From assembly GCA_945867725.1 (NCBI GenBank), contig CAMBJI010000181.1:1-5055 (forward strand): DNA of 5,055 nucleotides, given 5' to 3'. Shown one piece after another: positions 1 to 5,055 of this stretch; position 1 is the stretch's first letter, and every line of letters begins with the position of its first letter. The notes beneath the pieces were generated by a model that saw nothing but the letters and a program-made list of their open reading frames with translations, was not told the DNA's origin and did no database searches. This DNA comes from Bordetella parapertussis (GTDB taxonomy: Bacteria; Pseudomonadota; Gammaproteobacteria; Burkholderiales; Burkholderiaceae_D). The translations under genes and the position numbers were made by a program.

Positions 1-581
1 TTGATGCCATGAGCCGCGGCCGGGTTACCCGAGAGGATGACGAATGGTGGCACATCTTGTGTCAGGCTGGTACTCATGCCGACCATCGCATGTGCACCGA
101 TCTTGCAAAATTGATGAACATTCGAAAAACCACCCATGATCGCCCAGTCACCCACATGCACATGACCGGCCAGCTGGGCATTGTTCGCAAAAATCGTATG
201 GTTGCCGATCTGGCAGTCGTGTGCCAGATGGACATAAGCCATGATCCAGTTGTCATTGCCGAGCCGTGTCACGCCGACGTCCTGAGACGTACCCCGATTG
301 AAGGTGCAGAATTCACGAATCGTATTGCGGTCACCGATTTCAAGCCGCGTGGGCTCACCTGCATATTTTTTATCTTGCGGCGGCGCGCCTATCGATGAAA
401 ACTGATAAATCGTATTCTCGCGACCAATTTGCGTGATGCCATCAATGACGACATGCGGCCCCACCCGTGTGCCAGCGCCAATGGAAACATCCGGTCCAAT
501 CAGCGTGTAGGCACCAATCTCGACATCGTCCTCAAGCTGGGCAGCTGAATCGACAATGGCAGTCGGATGTATCTTCGCCAT
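1..581 (-). CDS. lpxA: LpxA, acyl-ACP--UDP-N-acetylglucosamine O-acyltransferase, 3' end cut by the window edge
   Basis: LpxA catalyses the first step of lipid A synthesis in the cytoplasm, moving a 3-hydroxyacyl chain from ACP to the 3-OH of UDP-GlcNAc. I translated 193 codons from ATG at 581 to position 3. Against E. coli LpxA (262 residues) about 70 C-terminal residues, the helical ACP-contacting domain, are missing beyond the left edge. The start [11 protein letters not shown] is canonical, and hexapeptide beta-helix repeats run throughout. [18 protein letters not shown] at 73-90 is a family signature. Catalytic H121 (AHLAHD-like motif VHLAHDC) aligns with E. coli H125, with H118, H140 and H156 matching H122, H144 and H160. 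Two differences stand out: N95 replaces E. coli H99, and M169 occupies the hydrocarbon-ruler position held by G173 in E. coli. The gene starts 6 nt after fabZ with GGAG 9 nt upstream. lpxB would be expected next but is not visible. Confidence 0.97.
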   Translation of the reverse strand, partial: MAKIHPTAIVDSAAQLEDDVEIGAYTLIGPDVSIGAGTRVGPHVVIDGITQIGRENTIYQFSSIGAPPQDKKYAGEPTRLEIGDRNTIREFCTFNRGTSQDVGVTRLGNDNWIMAYVHLAHDCQIGNHTIFANNAQLAGHVHVGDWAIMGGFSNVHQFCKIGAHAMVGMSTSLTQDVPPFVILSGNPAAAHGI

Positions 582-587
582 AATCAG

Positions 588-1052
588 TTACTCCACTGAG
601 GGAGGTTCGTTAATGCTGCGCATCGTGCACATCAGCTGCGCCTCGACCACCAGCTGATCGTCAACCATAGCCTTTGCATGAAATTTCCAGATGCCGCGTG
701 TATGCCGAAGAATTTCGACGTGCATCTTTAACTGATCGCCGGGCTCGACGGGTCGCTTGAAGCGTGCGTTGTCAATACCGATAAAATAAACAACCGCATT
801 GTCGTCAGGCTTTTGGCCCATTGTAAGAAAGGCCAGTAACGCAGACGTTTGCGCCAGCGCTTCGATGGTAAGTACGCCCGGCATGACAGGTTTGTGAGGA
901 AAATGACCTACAAAAAATTCCTCGTTGATCGTAACGTTCTTGATCGCCGTAATATTTTTCCCGGACTCCCAGTCCAGCACGCGATCGACCAGCAAGAGCG
1001 GGTAACGATGCGGAAGATATTGCTTGATTTGGTTGATATCTAGGCTTTTCAT
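588..1052 (-). CDS. fabZ: FabZ, 3-hydroxyacyl-[acyl-carrier-protein] dehydratase
   Basis: FabZ dehydrates (3R)-hydroxyacyl-ACP to trans-2-enoyl-ACP in type II fatty acid synthesis in the cytoplasm. It uses the same 3-hydroxyacyl-ACP pool that LpxA and LpxD draw on, so it sets the balance between phospholipid and lipid A. The product is 154 residues, full length, with a single hot-dog fold. The N-terminal [11 protein letters not shown] at 14-24 is diagnostic. The catalytic dyad is H50 in [12 protein letters not shown] and E64 in IEALAQ. Substrate-tunnel segments [19 protein letters not shown] are typical of FabZ rather than FabA. ATG at 1052 is the only plausible start. Its upstream site is weak: an AGG 11 nt away and no strong GGAG, so translation may depend partly on ribosomes finishing lpxD 18 nt upstream. 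Its stop is only 6 nt before lpxA, whose ribosome binding site lies inside the fabZ 3' end. No oddities in the reading frame. Confidence 0.97.
   Translation of the reverse strand: MKSLDINQIKQYLPHRYPLLLVDRVLDWESGKNITAIKNVTINEEFFVGHFPHKPVMPGVLTIEALAQTSALLAFLTMGQKPDDNAVVYFIGIDNARFKRPVEPGDQLKMHVEILRHTRGIWKFHAKAMVDDQLVVEAQLMCTMRSINEPPSVE
591..594 (-). promoter_or_regulatory. Shine-Dalgarno site of lpxA, inside the fabZ 3' end
   Basis: GGAG on the minus strand lies 9 nt before the lpxA ATG at 581 and just before the fabZ stop codon (588-590). The overlap suggests that ribosomes finishing fabZ help expose or re-use this site, i.e. translational coupling. The coupling itself is inferred. Confidence 0.75.
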
Positions 1053-1070
1053 TGTAATTTATGCCTGTTC

Positions 1071-2132
1071 TCAGGAAGTGGAGTCATGCTTTGCCGTCAG
1101 ATGCTTAACGAGTTTTTCCAACTCGCGCACGCGATCGCGCATAGTATCAAGTTGGCGTACAACCGCTGCTGTTTTTTCCCAGTCAGCGTTGCGCGCCAGC
1201 GGATAAAAGCCGGTGTACTGCCCGGGCTCGGAGATAGAGCGTGACACCAGACTGCCCGACGAGACATGCACATGGTCAGCAATACTCAAGTGCCCCAGCA
1301 CCATCGCAGCCCCACCAAAGGTGCAGTGTCGACCGATTTTTGCACTGCCGGCGACGCCCACGCAGCCTGCCATCGCTGTATGTGCGCCAATCACACAGTT
1401 GTGCGCGATCTGTATCTGATTATCGAGTTTCACACCCTCTTCAATGACCGTATCCTCCAGCGCGCCACGGTCTATCGTGGTGTTTGCACCGATCTCGACA
1501 TCGTCGCCGATACGAACACGACCGGTCTGGGGAATTTTGATCCAGTGGCCCTGATCAGCCGCAAAACCAAAGCCATCGCCACCGATCACAGCGCCCGAAT
1601 GCACGATGCAGCGCATCCCGATTTCACAGGACGCGAGAAACGTCACTCGCGGATGAAACAGCGTATGCGCAGCTACACGCGCATCGCGGCCAATGAATGA
1701 ACCGGCGCCAATGATGCAGTGCTCACCAATCACGACACCCGCTTCAATAGTGACATGCTGACCAATACTGCTGGAGCCATCAATTTGCGCTGAGGGATGA
1801 ACACTAGCGGTCGTATGAATTCCTGGCGTCACAGGCTGTGCCTGCGCTGCGGCAAAGAACTGCGCAGCGCGAGCGAACCACGCATAAGGATTCGGTGTAA
1901 CAACGCACACGCCCTTGTAAGCTGCAGATACCATCGGATGATCTGTCGAAGACAAAACTAAAGCCCCTGCACGCGTCGCAGAGGCCTGAGCGCGCAGTTT
2001 TGGGTTGGACAGAAAGGTGATGTGCGACGCGGTAGCTGCGTCCAGAGGCGCTATGCCGATGATGACAATGTCAGGGTCGCCGATCAACTCCCCGCCCAGG
2101 CTTCCGACCAAATCGCCCAGTCGAGTGCTCAT
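1071..2132 (-). CDS. lpxD: LpxD, UDP-3-O-(3-hydroxyacyl)glucosamine N-acyltransferase
   Basis: LpxD performs the third step of lipid A synthesis in the cytoplasm, transferring a 3-hydroxyacyl chain from ACP to the 2-amino group of UDP-3-O-acylglucosamine. The product is 353 residues (E. coli 341). Residues about 1-100 form the N-terminal uridine-binding domain, including HITFLSNPK at 37-45. Residues about 107-300 are left-handed beta-helix hexapeptide repeats. The C-terminal helix at about 322-347 is charged and coiled-coil-like. The catalytic His is H244 in DNQIQIAHN, equivalent to E. coli H239, and H281 matches E. coli H276. The GANTTIDRGAL segment at 215-225 is typical of the family. ATG at 2132 is preceded by AGGA with 8-nt spacing. 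The gene starts 15 nt after ompH and ends 18 nt before fabZ, consistent with one operon. By my manual alignment, the acyl-pocket residues M290 and M292 of E. coli are L295 and S297 here. Confidence 0.97.
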   Translation of the reverse strand: MSTRLGDLVGSLGGELIGDPDIVIIGIAPLDAATASHITFLSNPKLRAQASATRAGALVLSSTDHPMVSAAYKGVCVVTPNPYAWFARAAQFFAAAQAQPVTPGIHTTASVHPSAQIDGSSSIGQHVTIEAGVVIGEHCIIGAGSFIGRDARVAAHTLFHPRVTFLASCEIGMRCIVHSGAVIGGDGFGFAADQGHWIKIPQTGRVRIGDDVEIGANTTIDRGALEDTVIEEGVKLDNQIQIAHNCVIGAHTAMAGCVGVAGSAKIGRHCTFGGAAMVLGHLSIADHVHVSSGSLVSRSISEPGQYTGFYPLARNADWEKTAAVVRQLDTMRDRVRELEKLVKHLTAKHDSTS

Positions 2133-2140
2133 GGCGGTGT

Positions 2141-2144
2141 TCCT
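2141..2144 (-). promoter_or_regulatory. Shine-Dalgarno site of lpxD
   Basis: AGGA on the minus strand lies 8 nt before the lpxD ATG at 2132 and immediately after the ompH stop codon region. It supports the chosen start and independent initiation on the shared transcript. Confidence 0.75.
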
Positions 2145-2147
2145 GAA

Positions 2148-2660
2148 TTATTTGTTAAGAGCTTTCAGCACTTTGTCGGTAATGTCGACGCGCGGGCTGA
2201 TATAGACAACAGGCTCCTGGAACAAAATATCGTACTTTTCAGCCTCAGCAATCTGCTTGATCACCTTGTTGGCTTTTTCAACGATGATATTGAGTTGTTC
2301 GTTTTTTTGCTGCGACACGTCTTCGTTGAACTCACGCCGTTTGCGCTGCAATTCGCGATCCATATCCGCAAATTCACGCTGACGTTTCATTTTGTCCGAG
2401 TCAGACAACACTGGATCGTCGCGAGTGTTCTTTTCGGCAGTCGCCTTGAGTTTGTTTTGGAGTTCCTGGAGATCTTTCTCTCGCTTAGAAAAATCCTGCT
2501 CAAGTTTGGTGAATGCCGCCTTGGCGGGCGCCGAATCGCGCAGGATGCGCTCGATACTGACAAAACCAATCTTGATTTCCTGAGCCTGAACCCACGAGCT
2601 CAAGCCGAGTGCCAAGAGCAGACCGGCCATGGGTATTGTCTTTTTGAGTACAGATCTCAA
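2148..2660 (-). CDS. ompH: OmpH/Skp family periplasmic chaperone (TTG start)
   Basis: Skp/OmpH is a trimeric periplasmic chaperone that holds unfolded outer-membrane proteins in a jellyfish-like cavity on their way to BamA. The product is 170 residues, a normal precursor length. It has a clear signal peptide: basic n-region with R2, K6 and K7, a Leu/Ala-rich core at 11-20, and cleavage predicted after VQA at 26, leaving QEIKIGF. Residues about 46-135 are a highly charged, helical, coiled-coil-prone stretch matching the tentacle arms. The start and end (IGFVSIERIL and PRVDITDKVLKAL) form the small beta-rich trimer body. The chosen start is TTG at 2660: GGAG lies 6 nt upstream, and the next in-frame ATG (residue 11) would remove the basic n-region. 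It sits between bamA and lpxD, its usual position. The gene contains an A7 run (2302-2308). A longer antisense frame overlaps it but has no family features. Confidence 0.95.
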   Translation of the reverse strand: MRSVLKKTIPMAGLLLALGLSSWVQAQEIKIGFVSIERILRDSAPAKAAFTKLEQDFSKREKDLQELQNKLKATAEKNTRDDPVLSDSDKMKRQREFADMDRELQRKRREFNEDVSQQKNEQLNIIVEKANKVIKQIAEAEKYDILFQEPVVYISPRVDITDKVLKALNK

Positions 2661-2666
2661 TTTATT

Positions 2667-2670
2667 CTCC
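2667..2670 (-). promoter_or_regulatory. Shine-Dalgarno site that fixes the TTG start of ompH
   Basis: On the minus strand GGAG is followed by 6 nt (AATAAA) and then TTG at 2660. This spacing is suitable for the TTG and would be much too long (about 36 nt) for the internal ATG at residue 11, so the site decides the start. Confidence 0.8.
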
Positions 2671-2685
2671 GCAAACCAAATGATT

Positions 2686-2694
2686 ATTATGCCA
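2686..2694 (-). promoter_or_regulatory. Possible extended -10 promoter element ahead of ompH
   Basis: In the bamA-ompH gap the minus strand reads TGGCATAAT: a TGn extension plus CATAAT, a 5 of 6 match to the sigma-70 -10 consensus. A start near 2679 would give a leader of about 20 nt containing the ompH Shine-Dalgarno. No well-spaced -35 box is seen; a TTGGCA upstream is about 22 nt away, too far. It could give ompH and the lipid A genes some expression independent of bamA, but a chance match in an AT-rich gap is quite possible. Confidence 0.3.
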
Positions 2695-2715
2695 CCGGGA
2701 TATCAAAAGCCGGTG
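2693..2715 (-). repeat. Short inverted repeat across the bamA stop codon
   Basis: Six-base arms CACCGG (2710-2715 read on the minus strand) and CCGGTG (2693-2698) flank an 11-nt loop that contains the bamA stop codon. No U-tract follows on either strand, so it is not an intrinsic terminator. It might be a small mRNA hairpin between bamA and ompH that affects stability, or chance. Confidence 0.3.
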
Positions 2716-5055
2716 CCAAGCTGAAACTGAAACCGCTGAATTCTATCGAATGACTGCGCATTGAGTGGGTAGCCCAGCGAAAGTTTGAGCGGACCAACGG
2801 GGGAAATCCAGCTGATGCCCAGGCCCGTACTGTAGCGCAGGTCAACCAAGCTTAATTGCTGACCGTCCTGCGGGTTGAACACCTGACCCGCGTCGAGAAA
2901 CGTAAACCAGCGCAAGCTGCGATCAACGCCAGTGCCCGGAAAAGGTAGCTGAAGTTCTGCGTTCATGATCAATCTGGCCTGACCACCAATGGGGAGGTTG
3001 TAGCGGCTCGACGAGGTACTCGTGCCAGTGCCATCCACCGACAGCGACCCTGCAAAAAATCCACGAACTGAACCGATACCACCTGCGTAGTAGTTTTTGA
3101 AAATCGGATAGGTTTTGCCGCCCAGGCCAGAGCCGTAGCTTAACTCGCCATTGACAGCCAGCGTAACGGACCCAAACAGCGGCATGAAGTACTGATCCTG
3201 ATAGGTCGAACGATAGTACTGCGCACTGCCTGCGGGCGAGACTTCGAGGTTGGCCCGCCGAAAACGCCCCTTGGTAGGAATCAGTGCACTGTCTCGATTA
3301 TCCCGCTGCCATGCCATGGTTACTGGGTAGGCTGTGGTTTCTGCAGCGCCAATACCTGACGTGTTGTCCGAGTTATCGTCCACAAATGTCTTATACCGCT
3401 CCGGACTGTTGGAGAAAGTTTGCACCTGCGTATTTTCGATACCCGCACCAACAAATACGCGGTCGAGCTCAGACACAGGAATACCAAAGCTCACGTTACC
3501 GCCACGCGACTCAACGCGGAAATCCACATTTGTCAAATACAAGGGCGGGCGCGTGGTCCGAAGGAACACTTCCACGGTACGACTCACGCCATCATCAGTG
3601 AAGTAAGGATTGGTATGCGACAGCGATATGGTACGGAAAATCCGGCTGGTATTAACAGTGATACCGATGTTGTTACCACTACCAAAAGCATTGGCTTGAT
3701 TGATCGAGCCCGTCAAAGTAATTTTCTCGCTACTGGAAAAACCAGCACCCACCATCACGCTACCCGTGGGCTTCTCGACCACGTTCACATTCAGATCCAC
3801 TTGATCGGGCGTGCCGGGTATGTCAACCGTATCAACGGTCGTATCAGTAAAGAACCCTAACCGTCCCATACGGTCTTTCGAGAGGCGAATTCTGTCGCCG
3901 TCGTACCATGAACTTTCGAACTGCCTGAATTCACGGCGAATGACTTCGTCGCGGGTACGGTCATTGCCACCGATATTGATTCGTCGCACGTAAACGCGCT
4001 TCCCTGGATCCACAAACACAGTGAAACTGACTTCGTTTTTTTCGCGATTAATTTGCGGACTGGCGTTCACGTTCGCAAACGCATAACCAAAGACGCCCAT
4101 ACGCTCGGAAATCTTGCGCGTGCTTTCGGTCATTTTTTCGCCCGAATAGGCATCGCCCGGCTTGAGACTGATCAGCGCTTCAAATTCCTTTTCGCGCCCC
4201 AGCATTTCGCCTTCGAGCTTGATACCTGCGATGGTGAACTTCGCACCCTCATTAATATTGACAGTAACGTAGATATCTTTTTTGTCAGGCGTGATCGATA
4301 CCTGTGTGGATTCGACCTGCATCTCCAGGTAACCACGATTCAAATAGAAAGATCGCAGGGTTTCGATATCACCTGCAAGCTTTTGCTTGGAATACTGGTC
4401 AGCCTTGCTGTACCAAGTAAACCACCCTGAGGTCGAGAGCTTGATCTGATCCCGTAATTCTTTTTCGGAAAAAGCCTTGTTGCCGACGACATTGATTTGC
4501 TTGATCCGCGCAACCTCACCCTCGTCCACAGCAAAGGTCACATTCACGCGGTTTCGCTCGATCGGGGTAACGGTCGTGGTGATCTTCACGCCATACAAAC
4601 CGCGCGTCAGGTATTGGCGCTTGAGTTCTTGTTCGGCACGATCGACCAGCGATCGATCGAGAATACGGGATTCACCCAATCCCAGCTCTTTGAGTGATTT
4701 GGTCAGCTGGGCCTTGTCAAATTCCTTGATGCCGGTGAAATCAACGCTCGCAATTGCCGGCCGCTCTTCCAGCAGCACCACGAGCACACTACCGTCAGCT
4801 TCGATACGAACGTCTTTGAAAAAACCAGTGGCATACAAGGCCTTGATGGCCGCTGCCGCTTTTTCATCATTGAAGGTGTCACCGACGCGTACGGGCAGAT
4901 AGCTGAATACCGTGCCGGCTTCGGTACGCTGAATGCCTTCGACACGGATATCAGTGACCGTAAATGGATCGAGTGCCAGCGCCTGCCCTGCACACAATGA
5001 AAATGCAGCAGCGGCAATCAGTCGGGGCACAAACGGGAGCGGGTTACGCTTGAAA
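2703..5055 (-). CDS. bamA: BamA (Omp85/YaeT), outer-membrane beta-barrel assembly factor, 5' end cut by the window edge
   Basis: BamA is the essential core of the BAM complex, which folds and inserts beta-barrel proteins into the outer membrane. From a GTG at 5030 the product is 775 residues, close to family length. In that numbering a signal peptide ends near residue 19 (QALA|LDPF). Five periplasmic POTRA domains follow at roughly 22-90, 92-170, 173-262, 264-342 and 345-418, then a 16-strand barrel from about 423. The conserved VRGF motif of loop 6 is at 655-658, and the protein ends in Phe, as expected for a C-terminal beta-signal. The frame stays open upstream of the GTG to the edge, adding FKRNPLPF, which supplies the basic n-region a signal peptide needs. 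No Shine-Dalgarno precedes the GTG. The real start is therefore probably just outside the window, and the CDS is given as partial. It lies 42 nt before ompH, the usual order. In many proteobacteria rseP lies upstream, but that is not visible here. Identity is very secure. Confidence 0.97.
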   Translation of the reverse strand, partial: FKRNPLPFVPRLIAAAAFSLCAGQALALDPFTVTDIRVEGIQRTEAGTVFSYLPVRVGDTFNDEKAAAAIKALYATGFFKDVRIEADGSVLVVLLEERPAIASVDFTGIKEFDKAQLTKSLKELGLGESRILDRSLVDRAEQELKRQYLTRGLYGVKITTTVTPIERNRVNVTFAVDEGEVARIKQINVVGNKAFSEKELRDQIKLSTSGWFTWYSKADQYSKQKLAGDIETLRSFYLNRGYLEMQVESTQVSITPDKKDIYVTVNINEGAKFTIAGIKLEGEMLGREKEFEALISLKPGDAYSGEKMTESTRKISERMGVFGYAFANVNASPQINREKNEVSFTVFVDPGKRVYVRRINIGGNDRTRDEVIRREFRQFESSWYDGDRIRLSKDRMGRLGFFTDTTVDTVDIPGTPDQVDLNVNVVEKPTGSVMVGAGFSSSEKITLTGSINQANAFGSGNNIGITVNTSRIFRTISLSHTNPYFTDDGVSRTVEVFLRTTRPPLYLTNVDFRVESRGGNVSFGIPVSELDRVFVGAGIENTQVQTFSNSPERYKTFVDDNSDNTSGIGAAETTAYPVTMAWQRDNRDSALIPTKGRFRRANLEVSPAGSAQYYRSTYQDQYFMPLFGSVTLAVNGELSYGSGLGGKTYPIFKNYYAGGIGSVRGFFAGSLSVDGTGTSTSSSRYNLPIGGQARLIMNAELQLPFPGTGVDRSLRWFTFLDAGQVFNPQDGQQLSLVDLRYSTGLGISWISPVGPLKLSLGYPLNAQSFDRIQRFQFQLGTGF

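Noticed and set aside
9..398. A 129-codon plus-strand open frame at the left edge
   Set aside because: It is antisense to lpxA, whose minus-strand translation matches the family throughout, including the catalytic His.
2022..2753. A 243-codon plus-strand open frame, longer than ompH, antisense to ompH and the lpxD start
   Set aside because: It lies opposite strong family matches (OmpH with signal peptide and Shine-Dalgarno; the LpxD N-terminus), and its own translation shows no recognisable domain. The AAAGG before its GTG looks like chance.
3284..3860. Several overlapping plus-strand open frames of 90-146 codons within bamA
   Set aside because: They are shadows of the bamA barrel coding sequence, mutually overlapping, with no family features.
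4036..4042. In-frame A AAA AAC slippery heptamer in bamA, with the same heptamer in ompH (2302-2308), as possible programmed frameshift sites
   Set aside because: Both encode Lys-Asn in charged segments where A-rich codons are expected. Both proteins are full length in the zero frame, and I saw no supporting stem-loop or meaningful alternative-frame product.
4639..4660. Cluster of CGATCG palindromes
   Set aside because: Explained by the coding sequence (Asp-Arg repeats in [10 protein letters not shown] of BamA). No regular spacing or recurrence suggests a binding array.
1..5055. A novel defence, mobile or biosynthetic system
   Set aside because: The whole window is accounted for by five conserved envelope genes in their standard order. 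No insertion sequence, tRNA, repeat array or foreign-looking segment was seen.

Overview
The window carries one minus-strand cluster of outer-membrane biogenesis genes. In transcription order (high to low coordinates) it is bamA (cut by the right edge), ompH/skp, lpxD, fabZ and lpxA (cut by the left edge). All five are recognised from their translated sequences and from a gene order that is widely conserved in Gram-negative proteobacteria. Protein style points to a betaproteobacterium, probably Burkholderiales: an OmpH start of the form KIGFVSIERILRDSAPAKAA, an OmpH end of the form PRVDITDKVLKAL, and a FabZ start of [13 protein letters not shown]. Base composition looks moderate, a little above half G+C by eye. 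The genus cannot be fixed from this window.

Layout: bamA runs from the right edge to 2703. A 42-nt gap follows, the only intergenic space large enough to hold regulation. It contains the Shine-Dalgarno for a TTG-started ompH (2660-2148), a possible extended -10 element and a small inverted repeat. Then come lpxD (2132-1071) after 15 nt, fabZ (1052-588) after 18 nt, and lpxA (581 to the left edge) after 6 nt. No terminator, RNA gene, mobile element, CRISPR array or plus-strand gene is supported. No stretch above 300 bases lacks a gene.

The genes form one functional unit. BamA inserts beta-barrel proteins into the outer membrane, and OmpH/Skp chaperones their precursors across the periplasm. 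LpxA and LpxD are the first and third enzymes of lipid A synthesis. FabZ is the fatty-acid dehydratase that competes with LpxA and LpxD for 3-hydroxyacyl-ACP. Tight spacing suggests a single transcript with some translational coupling.

This is an ordinary conserved housekeeping locus, and I found no evidence of an undescribed system. The points worth checking are residue-level and start-site details. They are a Met at the LpxA hydrocarbon-ruler position (predicting a short 3-hydroxyacyl chain on lipid A), substitutions in the LpxD acyl pocket, a TTG start for ompH, and a bamA start that probably lies beyond the window edge.
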